NCBI GenBank assembly: GCA_045544035.1
Contig: JAZPYE010000011.1
Coordinates: forward strand, 1-64,000
Length of the DNA stretch: 64,000 nt
Source of the DNA: SIG587 sp045544035
GTDB lineage: Bacteria > Bacillota > Clostridia > Oscillospirales > Acutalibacteraceae
Direction of reading: 5' to 3'
In this document: one piece after another, positions 1-8,307 of the stretch
Position numbering within the stretch: position 1 is the first letter of the stretch
Layout: the number at the start of each line of letters is the position of its first letter
Notes under the pieces: generated by a model
What the model was told of the DNA's origin: nothing
What the model saw: the letters and a program-made list of their open reading frames with translations, nothing else
Databases searched by the model: none
Translations under genes and position numbers: made by a program

Positions 1-724
1 TCATATCGGTAAGGAGCACCAATACGTCTTTATTCTGAAGTGCAAATTGCTCTGCTACCGCCAATACCATATCGGGAATCATCATACATTCAACGGTAGG
101 ATCGGAAGCAGTATGAATAAACATAACGGTTTTGCTGAGAGCTCCGCCCTTGGAAAGCGCATCCTTAAAATATAGAAAATCATCATATTTAAGACCCATA
201 CCGCCAAGAACGATTACGTCGGCTTCTGCCTGCATTGCAATTCGTGCAAGAAGTTGGTTGTACGGCTCACCCGAAATAGAGAAAATGGGCAACTTTTGAG
301 AAACAACCAAGGTGTTGAACATATCAATCATAGGAATGTTGGTTCTCATCATTCGGTTGGCAAGAATACGTTTAGTGGGATTAACGGAAGGGCCGCCGAT
401 GGATTTCATATTTTCTTTAAGTGCAGGACCTTTATCTCTCGGCTCACCAGAGCCATTGAATATACGACCTAATAAATCTTCACTGAAAGACACTTGCATT
501 TCGTGACCGAGAAAGCGCACTTCATCTCCTGTAGAAACGCCCTGACCACCGGCAAAAACCTGCAGAGAAACAATATCTCCCTCAATTTTATTAACCTGAG
601 CCAAGGACTTACCGAAACGTGTGTTGATCTGTGCCAATTCCTTATACTTAACATCATTTGCTCGGACAGTGATAACATTACCGGTAATGGATTCTATTCG
701 ATTATATACTTTATTCACTCTCAT
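1..724 (-). CDS. ntpB: A/V-type ATPase subunit B (partial, C-terminus outside window)
   Basis: Regulatory, non-catalytic subunit of the soluble A3B3 headpiece of an A/V-type (Na+ or H+) ATPase. The visible 241 residues start MRVNKVYNRIESITGN and contain the family signatures GSGEPRDKGP, NPTKR and SGEPYNQL; as expected for B subunits there is no Walker A lysine loop. The start ATG overlaps the stop of the A-subunit gene in an ATGA arrangement, so the two are translationally coupled. The gene runs off the left edge, where D, I and K subunit genes would be expected. Confidence 0.95.
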   Translation of the reverse strand, partial: MRVNKVYNRIESITGNVITVRANDVKYKELAQINTRFGKSLAQVNKIEGDIVSLQVFAGGQGVSTGDEVRFLGHEMQVSFSEDLLGRIFNGSGEPRDKGPALKENMKSIGGPSVNPTKRILANRMMRTNIPMIDMFNTLVVSQKLPIFSISGEPYNQLLARIAMQAEADVIVLGGMGLKYDDFLYFKDALSKGGALSKTVMFIHTASDPTVECMMIPDMVLAVAEQFALQNKDVLVLLTDM

Positions 725-2490
725 TGACCGTCCTTTAATAATTTTTCGGCAGGTGCGGCTAATTTGCCGTCACCCTTACGATACAATTCATCGATCTCAG
801 ATTCTGCTTTTTTAAACGATTCGCTTTCAAACTCGGTGTAATTCCAGTCGATGAATTTCTGGCGCATACGGTTAAAGAAGCCTCGCGCATCATCTTTATT
901 TTGAAGAGCATAATTACTACCTAAAATATGCACGAGTTTATCGGTAACATAGCGTTGACGCTGTTTTCCGCAGTTTGCCTCAACCAAATCAAAGGAGTTC
1001 TGCTGCAGATAAACAGCATCGAGCATTTCAGATTTTAAATAGGTAATGTAATCAGAAAGAGTAGTACCTTCTTCACCGACAACCTTCATCATTGAGCCGA
1101 TCTCGTCACCGTGATGAAGAATGTCTTTACAAAATTCCAATTTTTCGCCGTCAATAACGCTGTTATATTTTGACCAAGAGATAAGCGGATCAATGGCAGG
1201 ATATTTTCTTGCATCCGAACGTTCACGGGAAAGACCGTGGAATGCACCTACAACCTTTAAAGTCGCCTGTGTTACGGGTTCCTCAAAGTTGCCGCCTGCA
1301 GGGGATACAGTGCCGCCAATGGTAACGGAACCGGTACTGCCATCGGGGAGACGAACACAACCTGCTCTTTCGTAAAATGCCGCAATATAGGATTCCAAGT
1401 ATGCAGGGAAAGCCTCTTCACCGGGGATTTCTTCAAGTCTGCCCGACATTTCACGCATCGCCTGTGCCCAGCGAGATGTTGAGTCTGCCAACATAAGAAC
1501 ATCAAGTCCCATTTGGCGATAGTACTCAGCAAGTGTTACCGCAGTATAAACCGAAGCTTCACGGGAGGCAACGGGCATAGAGGAAGTATTACATATAATA
1601 ATGGTTCGTTCCATAAGTGAACGACCAGTTTTAGGGTCGGTCAGTTCGGGGAACTCAGTCAGTGTTTCAACAACTTCACCTGCACGTTCTCCGCAGGCGG
1701 CGATAATAACGATATCTACATCCGCATATTTTGATGTGGTATGCTGTAGTACCGTTTTACCTGCGCCGAACGGTCCGGGAGTGCAATAGGTTCCACCTTT
1801 TGCTACAGGGAAGAAAGAGTCGATAAGTCGCACCTTGGTTTCCATTGTTTCGGCAGGTGCCAATCTCTCACTATAACATTTTACCGCACGTTTAACAGGC
1901 CACTTAAACGACATAGATACGGGTATTTCACGACCACGTTCATCGGTTAAAACTGCAATCGTTTCCTTAACGGTATATTCGCCCTTTTCGGCAATGGATT
2001 TTACCGTATAGTTTCCAAGAAGATAAAAGGGAACAAAAATTTTATGTGTAAACGGGCCTTCGGGCACGGTTCCGATGTATTCGCCCGCACGAACAATGTT
2101 GCCGACTTGTGCAGTCGGTGTAAACTCCCATTTCTTTTCAGTGTTAAGTCCGTCTGCGTAAATCCCTCTTTCCAAAAACCAGCCTGCCTGCTGAGCTAAA
2201 ACAGGAAGTGGATTTTGCAGTCCGTCATATATCTGACCGAGCAATCCGGGGCCAAGATCTGCTGAGAGCATATCTCCCGTAAATTCAACCGTATCCCCAC
2301 ACTGAATACCATCGGTCATTTCATAAACCTGTACTTGAGCAATGTTGCCTTTTATACGGATAACCTCGCTTTTAAGGGCGGTATCACCCACAAAAACATA
2401 GCATATTTCGTTCATAGAAACGTTGCCGTCAAACTCTACCGACACCAAGTTTCCGTTTATGCTTACTACCTTTCCTTTATTTTCGGTCAT
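721..2490 (-). CDS. ntpA: A/V-type ATPase catalytic subunit A
   Basis: Catalytic ATP-hydrolysing or ATP-synthesising subunit of the membrane-associated A/V-ATPase. The 589-residue length is normal. It shows the N-terminal beta-barrel, the inserted non-homologous region typical of A subunits, the P-loop GPFGAGKTVLQH, the downstream GERAGEV motif, and the ADSTSRWAQAMREMSGRLEE stretch that closes the nucleotide site. It overlaps the DUF2764 gene upstream and subunit B downstream by 4 bases each, so it is the centre of one operon. Confidence 0.97.
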   Translation of the reverse strand: MTENKGKVVSINGNLVSVEFDGNVSMNEICYVFVGDTALKSEVIRIKGNIAQVQVYEMTDGIQCGDTVEFTGDMLSADLGPGLLGQIYDGLQNPLPVLAQQAGWFLERGIYADGLNTEKKWEFTPTAQVGNIVRAGEYIGTVPEGPFTHKIFVPFYLLGNYTVKSIAEKGEYTVKETIAVLTDERGREIPVSMSFKWPVKRAVKCYSERLAPAETMETKVRLIDSFFPVAKGGTYCTPGPFGAGKTVLQHTTSKYADVDIVIIAACGERAGEVVETLTEFPELTDPKTGRSLMERTIIICNTSSMPVASREASVYTAVTLAEYYRQMGLDVLMLADSTSRWAQAMREMSGRLEEIPGEEAFPAYLESYIAAFYERAGCVRLPDGSTGSVTIGGTVSPAGGNFEEPVTQATLKVVGAFHGLSRERSDARKYPAIDPLISWSKYNSVIDGEKLEFCKDILHHGDEIGSMMKVVGEEGTTLSDYITYLKSEMLDAVYLQQNSFDLVEANCGKQRQRYVTDKLVHILGSNYALQNKDDARGFFNRMRQKFIDWNYTEFESESFKKAESEIDELYRKGDGKLAAPAEKLLKDGQ

Positions 2491-3044
2491 TGTTTTGCCT
2501 CCAACCTATCTCCATTTAAAAAGGAGTCGTATATATTTTTGTATGCTTTTTCTCCGCTCTTTGTATCAAACTGCCTTATGCGAAGAAGCAATTTTAATTT
2601 TAGTCCGTAATAGAAAATATAATCCTCAGAAAAACTATCCATAGGTCTTAACGTTTCTAAGATTTCCAAGCGGTAACTGTTTAGATATTTTTCTGCTTCC
2701 ATTGGATTTTCGATTTCTATTGCTGCACTCGCTGCCTTGATATACTCCACTGGAAAAATTCTATTCTCTGTATCAAATGGCTTCTTCATTTTCTCTGCCC
2801 GAACTTTGCCAAGAGCGAACCGAAGGTTTCGCTCGCTTTCGTTCCAGGCATCAATCAATGCAGAGCCGGAGTCCTCGCTGTTTTTGGGAGGTGATAGGGT
2901 AAGCTTACTCAGCATTTCCTGCGCCCTTTTTCCTAAAAAACGGTTGCAAAGCTCTGCAAATCGTTCTTCGGTAATCGGAAGGGGAGTATTTTCACTTATC
3001 CCATCCAAAGACGGCAACTGCGATATTAAATAATATTCAGCCAT
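2487..3044 (-). CDS. DUF2764 family V-ATPase operon protein
   Basis: A 185-residue soluble protein starting MAEYYLISQLPSLDG, the pattern of the DUF2764 family that lies between subunits E and A in the V-ATPase operons of spirochaetes, Bacteroidetes and some clostridia. Position and length suggest it takes the place of the C/d-type or an assembly subunit, but its biochemical role is not established. It is charged and mostly helical with no membrane segment. It overlaps ntpA by 4 bases and lies 5 bases after ntpE. Confidence 0.8.
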   Translation of the reverse strand: MAEYYLISQLPSLDGISENTPLPITEERFAELCNRFLGKRAQEMLSKLTLSPPKNSEDSGSALIDAWNESERNLRFALGKVRAEKMKKPFDTENRIFPVEYIKAASAAIEIENPMEAEKYLNSYRLEILETLRPMDSFSEDYIFYYGLKLKLLLRIRQFDTKSGEKAYKNIYDSFLNGDRLEAKQ

Positions 3045-3049
3045 AGTTA

Positions 3050-3658
3050 TTACTTCGCCTCTTTCAAAAGCTCGGTAACCTTAGGGCTAAGATAATTTGA
3101 AAGCATATCCACAACTGCCTCTGTCGAATAATCGTAATATGCGCTGCCGTCATTGACAGCGATGCGGAATCCACCGTCAAAATTATCATTCGCCTTCAAA
3201 GTGATACCCTTTAACATTTTTTCTTTAAGTGCTGCCAGTAAGGTTTCTTCCAACTTATTAAGGTCTTGAGTATTCAAAATCACTGCGATATCTTCTGCAT
3301 CCGGCTTGTTTGCCCAATTTTCAACAATGCTGATAACCAGCTCTTTGAATGCATCCGATGAATATACAGCAGTAACATTTTCGCTAACGATAGCATTAAG
3401 CTCTCTTGTTACACTTTCTCTGAAAGAAATAAGCAGATTGCGACCCGCCTGACGAATAGCATCCTCGCTTGATTTCGTCATTCGCTCGTTTTCAGTTCTT
3501 GCAAGGCTCAAGATTTTATCTGCCTGTGCCTGTGCATCGGCAATAATCTTTTCGGCATCCGACTTTGCCGCTTCAACGATAGCCTTAGCTTCTGCTTCAG
3601 CGGTTTCAACACCATCCTTCTTAATCTGTTCAATAAGCTCCTGAAGTTGAACTTCCAT
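3050..3658 (-). CDS. ntpE: A/V-type ATPase subunit E (peripheral stalk)
   Basis: Peripheral-stalk subunit linking the A3B3 head to the membrane sector. The first ~110 of 202 residues form a long charged coiled coil rich in Ala, Glu and Lys (VETAEAEAKAIVEAAKSDAE). The C-terminal half carries the globular E domain ending in a segment with GGFRI and DYS. It is the first gene of the operon, with a GGAG ribosome site, and is preceded by a leader containing a terminator-like hairpin. Confidence 0.92.
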   Translation of the reverse strand: MEVQLQELIEQIKKDGVETAEAEAKAIVEAAKSDAEKIIADAQAQADKILSLARTENERMTKSSEDAIRQAGRNLLISFRESVTRELNAIVSENVTAVYSSDAFKELVISIVENWANKPDAEDIAVILNTQDLNKLEETLLAALKEKMLKGITLKANDNFDGGFRIAVNDGSAYYDYSTEAVVDMLSNYLSPKVTELLKEAK

Positions 3659-3695
3659 AATTCTATCTCCTTTTATATTTAGTCAATTTTGCTGC

Positions 3696-3742
3696 AAAAA
3701 AACAAGATGGATCCAGCTTCCTCTGCAGACAGCTGGATCCAT
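3696..3742 (-). terminator. Terminator-like leader hairpin (possible attenuator) before ntpE
   Basis: Reading the minus strand, a perfect 12-bp stem (ATGGATCCAGCT with its complement, arms 3731-3742 and 3707-3718) with a 12-nt loop is followed 4 nt later by seven T residues (3702-3696). It lies about 23 nt after the predicted transcription start and 38 nt before the ntpE start. A factor-independent terminator here would block the ATPase operon unless it is regulated. Confidence 0.7.
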
Positions 3743-3771
3743 TAAATGTTATTATAATTATTTGATTCTAA

Positions 3772-3800
3772 ATTATATCACACTTTTCTTATTTCGTCAA
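3772..3800 (-). promoter_or_regulatory. Sigma-A promoter of the A/V-ATPase operon
   Basis: On the minus strand TTGACG (3800-3795), a 17-bp spacer and a perfect TATAAT (3777-3772). This is the only clear promoter upstream of ntpE and places the leader hairpin inside the transcript. Confidence 0.75.
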
Positions 3801-3849
3801 GGTTTTTAATAATAATTATTATTTTATATTATTTTATATTATTTTACTT

Positions 3850-4068
3850 TTATGCGATTTCATAATTTCTATTCTGTAGTATTATTTGCTCGCCCTCAAT
3901 TTTCATTTTGTCTGCTGCAATTAGTGCGTGCTTCACTAGTAGCATATCGACCCAAGTCCGCTCATCTTACTCCGCAGGCCGACCGTCCTTTAGATACTCT
4001 GCTATCGCAGCACTCATCACACTGTACTTTGTACCGTTGTAAACTTCTTCAACAGTTATCTGTGCCAT
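3850..4068 (-). pseudogene. Small ORF interrupted by one in-frame TAA
   Basis: A well-placed ribosome site (GGAGGTGCTGAT) precedes an ATG at 4068. The frame codes 33 residues (MAQITVEEVYNGTKYSVMSA... ending RPAE), meets TAA at 3969-3967, then stays open in the same frame for 38 more codons (DERTWVDMLLVKHALIAADK..., ending YEIA) to a second TAA at 3852-3850. The continuation reads like ordinary soluble protein, so a nonsense change (for example CAA to TAA) is likely; a real 33-residue gene or stop readthrough are alternatives. No family recognised. Confidence 0.5.
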
Positions 4069-4178
4069 ATCAGCACCTCCTTTGCGTTGCTTGTGATTTC
4101 CTTGTTGCATTGTGTATTTTTAGAAATGCGCTGTTCCTTTTTCTCTGTTTCTGCTGTAAATCCAATTTTAAAACTCAT
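4056..4178 (-). CDS. Hypothetical 40-residue protein
   Basis: Starts MSFKIGFTAETEKKEQRISK after a strong AAGGAGGATAAAAA ribosome site, and its stop overlaps the start of the next small ORF. It is charged, soluble and without membrane segments. It sits 12 bases after the EF-hand gene, in what looks like a three-gene mini-operon. The support is the ribosome site and tight spacing; no family is recognised. Confidence 0.45.
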   Translation of the reverse strand: MSFKIGFTAETEKKEQRISKNTQCNKEITSNAKEVLIWHR

Positions 4179-4190
4179 TTTTTATCCTCC

Positions 4191-4337
4191 TTAAAATTCT
4201 TTGTCTGTATCGTCTTCGCTGTTTTCTTCTTCCTCTAAATCGAGCAAGTTCATAAATGCAGTAAATTCAGATGCTTGCTCAAGTGTGTCCAATCTTCCAT
4301 CGCCGTTAAGGTCAAACAAATCTCCAAACAGTCCCAT
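4191..4337 (-). CDS. 48-residue EF-hand-like small protein
   Basis: Encodes MGLFGDLFDLNGDGRLDTLE followed by a helix and a very acidic tail (DLEEEENSEDDTDKEF). The DLNGDGRLDTLE segment matches a canonical 12-residue EF-hand loop (D1, N3, D5, G6, D9, E12), so Ca2+ binding is likely. A GGAG ribosome site lies 8 bases upstream. It is the first of three tiny genes upstream of the ATPase operon. One EF-hand alone usually needs a partner or dimer; function unknown. Confidence 0.6.
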   Translation of the reverse strand: MGLFGDLFDLNGDGRLDTLEQASEFTAFMNLLDLEEEENSEDDTDKEF

Positions 4338-4469
4338 AAAAATTCTCCTTTTCTTCCTGTTGTGATTTTATTGTAATACACCTACTGTACTATAAAACGG
4401 ACTTTGATGGTCGAAATTTATGCTTTTTACAAGATTTTTTGAAAATTTTCTTATTCTTTGTTTACTGCG

Positions 4470-4484
4470 TATCAAATTTTGATA
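4470..4484. promoter_or_regulatory. 15-bp perfect palindrome upstream of Mn-catalase gene
   Basis: TATCAAATTTTGATA reads the same on both strands around a central base. It lies ~95 bp upstream of the plus-strand catalase-like gene and ~130 bp upstream of the minus-strand EF-hand gene, so it could be an operator for either. The regulator is unknown. Confidence 0.35.
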
Positions 4485-4579
4485 TGGTCACCTCCAAATG
4501 AGCGGATATATTTGCGTGTTTGTATATCGGTAAGGAAAATGGAAAAAGTAAGTAATAGAAAATTAACGGAGGTAAATTT

Positions 4580-5245
4580 ATGTTTAAACACGAAAAAATG
4601 CTTTTTCATCCTGTAGCGGTGGAGAAACCTAATCCGCAGTATGCCGCGCTTTTACAAGAACAACTTGGCGGTGGCAACGGTGAGCTTAAGGCGGCTATGC
4701 AGTATATGTCGCAAAGTTTTAGAATCAAAGACCCTGAAATCAAGGATTTATTCCTTGACATTGCGGCTGAGGAGCTCGGTCATATGGAAATGGTAGCGCA
4801 GACCATCAATCTCTTAAACGGTCACGATGTTGATGCAGACAAGGTGCCTTGTGGTGAGATTCAGTCCCACGTAATTCTCGGTCTTAACCCCGGTCTTATC
4901 AATGCATCGGGTTACTCTTGGACGGGCGATTATGTAACGGTTACGGGTGATTTGTGTGCAGACCTACTCAGCAATATCGCATCCGAACAGCGTGCAAAGG
5001 TGGTTTATGAATACCTTTACCGTCAGATTGATGACAAAAAGGTGCGTGAGACCATCGACTTCCTTTTAAATCGTGAGGAAGCGCACAATCAAATGTTCCG
5101 CAATGCCTTTAACAAGGTTCAAAACTCAGGCTCTAACCGTGATTTTGGCACAACAAAGGCTGCTAAAATGTATTTTTCAATGTCAGACCCTGGTCCTAAC
5201 GCTTTTGCAACAAACGATACAAAGCCTGTTTCTTTCGATAGATAG
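4580..5245 (+). CDS. Manganese catalase family protein (CotJC-like)
   Basis: A ferritin-like four-helix protein of 221 residues. The dimanganese ligand pattern is complete: Glu35, Glu65, His68, Glu136 and His169, with the same 33-residue spacing between the last Glu and His as in known Mn catalases. Expected activity is disproportionation of H2O2; related CotJC proteins are spore-coat components. The start is preceded by GGAGG. It is monocistronic between a palindromic upstream site and a strong terminator, and fits the anaerobe's oxidative-stress set elsewhere in the window (rubrerythrin, FprA). Confidence 0.85.
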   Translation: MFKHEKMLFHPVAVEKPNPQYAALLQEQLGGGNGELKAAMQYMSQSFRIKDPEIKDLFLDIAAEELGHMEMVAQTINLLNGHDVDADKVPCGEIQSHVILGLNPGLINASGYSWTGDYVTVTGDLCADLLSNIASEQRAKVVYEYLYRQIDDKKVRETIDFLLNREEAHNQMFRNAFNKVQNSGSNRDFGTTKAAKMYFSMSDPGPNAFATNDTKPVSFDR

Positions 5246-5249
5246 TAAT

Positions 5250-5282
5250 AAACCTCTCTGCTGAAGTTCGGCAGAGAGGTTT
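5250..5282 (+). terminator. Terminator after Mn catalase
   Basis: A 12-bp perfect stem (aaacctctctgc / gcagagaggttt) with a 9-nt loop directly after the stop codon. The following T-tract is weak (TTACTCT). Confidence 0.75.
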
Positions 5283-5353
5283 ACTCTAATATACTGTAAC
5301 ACACATAGTGTAAGTATTAGGTTTATTGTGTATCGAATTTTAGTGTTTTATGA

Positions 5354-6400
5354 TTAATATGTTTTTATCGTTTTAGTATTACGAATACTTAATGCATCAT
5401 CCAAACTTGTAGTTGAAAATTCTAATGGTCCTAATCCTAAATGTTCATTTAAAACAAGAGTTTCTGGAGCATTTTTATATTTAAAGTGCAAATACCATGT
5501 CACCTTATAGCCATCATCGTTTATGTTAAGTGTTATTTTATCATTTAGATGTCCAGATGAGATTTTATACTTGTCACATATTGGGTTGTCATTACCTTCT
5601 GAAAAATTGTAAGCATAACCTTCATCTAAATCTATTATCCAATAAACATCGTAACCGGTATTTTTCTTCTTATATGAGAATACTCCAGTATTACCTTTCT
5701 TGGCGGTTTCATAATCATTTGTAGAATAAAATTGTTTTCTTGGCTTTTCAGGTTCTTTGGTGTCCTCTAAATCTTCTTCAGTTGTATCTTCGGGTTTAGA
5801 ATCTTCGGTATCATCACTTTTGGGAAATGTATGATATTTTATAACAACTTCAGTATCAAAATTGAACGAGGTATAATCGTCAAAAGTTTCTTCACCATCA
5901 ATTGTTATTGATTCGATTTCACCATCTTTGGTTAACCAACCAAAAATCAAATCTTCAATTGGTGATTCTTTAATGTTAGTGAATCCTTCTTTTTCAAATC
6001 GTTTTTTTACACTTTCAAACAACTCTTCTTCGGGTCTTTCATCTGATGGGAAAGGAGCATATACAGTTTTAATGTTATGGTAATAAATTATTACTTCAAC
6101 ATTCGACATGTAAACAGCACCGTTTTCATATGTTTCATCGCCGTCAATAGTTACTCTTTCCACAGTATCATCTTTATCTTCTTCTGCAGATGTCAAGCCG
6201 TCAACAGCCTCAGTTGTGATATTAGTAAAACCATCTTCTTCGAGTTGTTCCCAAACATCGAAATAGTCTTTTCCAATAAATTTAATATTAGTCAATTTCA
6301 CTTCTTTTGGAGGAGCTTCTTTATTTTCATTATTGCCACACCCCACAAGAGTAGCAACACAAAAGATGAATATTAATATAAATGTGATAATTCTTTTCAT
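5354..6400 (-). CDS. Lipoprotein with two PASTA-like repeats
   Basis: A 348-residue exported lipoprotein. The signal peptide ends in the lipobox LVGC, so the mature protein is anchored through Cys21. Residues ~45-105 and ~130-190 are two copies of one module: a helix with 'DVWEQLEEDGFTNI' or 'RFEKEGFTNI', then an acidic turn, then VTIDGDETY or ITIDGEETF and a beta strand ending in KYH/YYH. This resembles PASTA-type sensor folds but is divergent. An acidic low-complexity linker (~195-220) precedes a C-terminal beta-rich domain with several Tyr and Trp. The gene is single, AT-rich and on the opposite strand to the catalase. Confidence 0.6.
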   Translation of the reverse strand: MKRIITFILIFIFCVATLVGCGNNENKEAPPKEVKLTNIKFIGKDYFDVWEQLEEDGFTNITTEAVDGLTSAEEDKDDTVERVTIDGDETYENGAVYMSNVEVIIYYHNIKTVYAPFPSDERPEEELFESVKKRFEKEGFTNIKESPIEDLIFGWLTKDGEIESITIDGEETFDDYTSFNFDTEVVIKYHTFPKSDDTEDSKPEDTTEEDLEDTKEPEKPRKQFYSTNDYETAKKGNTGVFSYKKKNTGYDVYWIIDLDEGYAYNFSEGNDNPICDKYKISSGHLNDKITLNINDDGYKVTWYLHFKYKNAPETLVLNEHLGLGPLEFSTTSLDDALSIRNTKTIKTY

Positions 6401-6654
6401 TTAGCATTCCCCCGAAAAAGTATTGCTACATTAAACAATCCTTTTATCTTATAGTATTTTTATCATAACATAAATGATCAAGAAAATAAAGTCCTTTATT
6501 TAATACAAAAATAATATCTATCGCATTTTAAGTTTTTGTCCCAAATCACCAAATCACCACATAACTGCACCGCCGTTGAGGAGGCCGGCGTGTCTGGAGT
6601 TGAACATCAGATTGCAAGAGAGAGTGATTAAGAACGCGAGCGTAAAAAAGCAGA

Positions 6655-6685
6655 AACCGCTGAAGTTTTTACGCTTTCAGCGGTT
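6655..6685 (-). terminator. Terminator after the P-loop gene
   Basis: A 10-bp stem (aaccgctgaa / ttcagcggtt) with an 11-nt loop; on the minus strand it is followed within 7 nt by six T residues, so it ends transcripts of the 6692-7213 gene. The flanking 6540-6655 stretch is locally GC-rich and non-coding. Confidence 0.7.
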
Positions 6686-6691
6686 GTTTGG

Positions 6692-7213
6692 TTATAAATC
6701 AATATATATTTTATATTCATCATCAATAAGCACATAGTTTACATTATGCTTTTTGCACAGCATTAAAACCTGTGAGTTATCTTGCAATAAGCCATCAATC
6801 GAACAGTCATCATCAATGCGTTTTTCAATAACTGTGGCGAATTTCTTAATATCATCAAAGTGGTTTCTTATATAATTCTCGCTCATCACAAGGCAATAAT
6901 ATTTTATATGGTCGAGATATTCCTTATCGAAATCATCTTGCCAAGTGAACGGAATATAGCAACCCTCAACAATAAGATTTTGCTTGTTTTCTATGGCAGT
7001 TTTAATCATTTCGCGAACTATCGGCCATAGATATTCTGTCAAGGCACTGTCATCACTCAAAGGTGTAAGCTCAGTGTTGCCGCTACGAATTAAACCCATT
7101 TTAAGATGGTCTATTGATAGATATGGGCATTTATATTTTTCGAGTAGTTTTTGAGCAAGGGCAGTCTTGCCAGTGTGCGAAGCACCTGTAATTAAAATAA
7201 TCATTGCTTTCAT
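6692..7213 (-). CDS. P-loop ATPase/kinase-like protein
   Basis: A 173-residue P-loop NTPase. The N-terminus MKAMIILITGASHTGKTALA contains the Walker A loop GASHTGKT. A YLSIDHLKMG segment resembles the substrate-side Asp of small-molecule kinases (adenylate-kinase or zeta-toxin-like fold), and 'LIVEGCYIP' fits the second strand. It probably phosphorylates a small molecule, but the substrate cannot be told. An upstream methionine three codons into the frame (MIILITG) is an alternative start. It follows the methyltransferase-like gene by 26 bases. Confidence 0.6.
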   Translation of the reverse strand: MKAMIILITGASHTGKTALAQKLLEKYKCPYLSIDHLKMGLIRSGNTELTPLSDDSALTEYLWPIVREMIKTAIENKQNLIVEGCYIPFTWQDDFDKEYLDHIKYYCLVMSENYIRNHFDDIKKFATVIEKRIDDDCSIDGLLQDNSQVLMLCKKHNVNYVLIDDEYKIYIDL

Positions 7214-7239
7214 CCTTACAAATGGGTTTTATTTTACTG

Positions 7240-7911
7240 TTACCAAATAAACGGTATCAAGCGGTACTTGACTTTTTGTTTGTATTCACGGTAACCGTCG
7301 AGTTCTTTTTCGAGGAATTTTTCCTCATCTTTAATTCTTTTTGCTATGATAAAAGGATATGCGAGGAAAATTAGAAACGAATACATGGAGCCTAGTACCA
7401 AAGGCATTGATAAAAACAAAAGCAAGGTTACGCTATACATTGGGTGTCTAACAATTCCATAAAGTCCTGTATCTATTACCTTTTGGTTTTCCCGCACTTC
7501 TATAGTACGGCTTAAATATGTATTTTCTCTAAGCACCTCGGCATAGAGAATGTATGCCACCAACAATACCACCGCCGCACCAATAGAGACACCTTTTGGC
7601 AAGGTATATAGGTTAAATCGGAATCCAAGTCCAGCAACAACAAACCCAAGCAAAAACATAAGACCGCTTAATTTCACAACAAGACTTTGTTCTTGTCTTT
7701 TTTCTTTTGCGTTTAGTCTGCTTTTTAATAGGTCGGGATTTTTGAGCATCATTACAATTCCTGCAAAGAACATTGGGATAAATAAAATTCCCATAAGTAG
7801 CCAACCGTTAAAAAATTCTAAAGTTCCTGCGGGTAAAAATATAAGAAGACCTACTAAAGCCACACCTAATATAAATTTTGTTATTGCTGAGATAAAAAGT
7901 TTTAAGGTCAT
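7240..7911 (-). CDS. Isoprenylcysteine carboxylmethyltransferase/PEMT-like membrane protein
   Basis: A 223-residue integral membrane protein with about five hydrophobic helices. The C-terminal region has the ICMT/PEMT signature GLYGIVRHPMYSVTLLLFL followed by an EEKFLEKELDGYREYKQKVK segment, which in this superfamily binds SAM and the lipid-like substrate. It likely methylates a membrane-embedded small molecule, not a prenylated protein. It lies between the TipAS-like gene and the P-loop gene on the same strand, 24 and 26 bases away. Confidence 0.75.
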   Translation of the reverse strand: MTLKLFISAITKFILGVALVGLLIFLPAGTLEFFNGWLLMGILFIPMFFAGIVMMLKNPDLLKSRLNAKEKRQEQSLVVKLSGLMFLLGFVVAGLGFRFNLYTLPKGVSIGAAVVLLVAYILYAEVLRENTYLSRTIEVRENQKVIDTGLYGIVRHPMYSVTLLLFLSMPLVLGSMYSFLIFLAYPFIIAKRIKDEEKFLEKELDGYREYKQKVKYRLIPFIW

Positions 7912-7935
7912 CGTGATTCTCCCAAAAAATAGATT

Positions 7936-8307
7936 CTATTTACTGCAATAAGTCTTAATTGCTTCACTTACAAACTTTGTGGTTCCGCTTCCCTGCTTAT
8001 CAATGTTTTCTTTAAAGCGTTCATCGGCAACATACATTTGGCCAAGACCGGCTAAAATTTCACTGGTGCAGGTATAGAAATTTTTTGTTATGAAAAGCTG
8101 GAGTTCTTTTACAAGCTCTTGTGCGTTTAACGATTCGGCGGTGTAACCGTTTTTCATACACTGGGCAAATTTTTCAAAGATAGCGTTTAGTCCTTCGGTT
8201 GCTTTTTGCCAATTTTCACTTGTGTAATTAGCGGTCTTATTAGCATACTCAGCGTAAGCCTCGGTTTTTCCAAAACGCTCTTTAACCTCAAAATCATAAT
8301 TTTTCAT
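7936..8307 (-). CDS. Stand-alone TipAS antibiotic-recognition domain protein
   Basis: A 123-residue, all-helical globin-like protein matching the drug-binding half of TipA. It reads FGKTEAYAEYANKTANYT near the start and ends with GLGQMYVADERFKENIDKQG and FVSEAIKTYC, both typical of TipAS. TipA proteins fuse this domain to a MerR DNA-binding domain; here that domain is absent, giving a short drug-sequestering-type protein like TipAS. The start overlaps the stop of the flavin reductase gene (TAATG), so they are co-translated. Confidence 0.8.
   Translation of the reverse strand: MKNYDFEVKERFGKTEAYAEYANKTANYTSENWQKATEGLNAIFEKFAQCMKNGYTAESLNAQELVKELQLFITKNFYTCTSEILAGLGQMYVADERFKENIDKQGSGTTKFVSEAIKTYCSK

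Noticed and set aside
3852..4238. 128-codon open frame on the plus strand
   Set aside because: It has no ribosome site, its Cys/Phe-rich composition is unlike its neighbours, and three minus-strand frames in the same region each have strong ribosome sites.
6540..6655. Possible gene remnant in a locally GC-rich stretch (EAGVSGVEHQ...)
   Set aside because: Only about 16 meaningful codons, with no start or homology I can name; left as non-coding.
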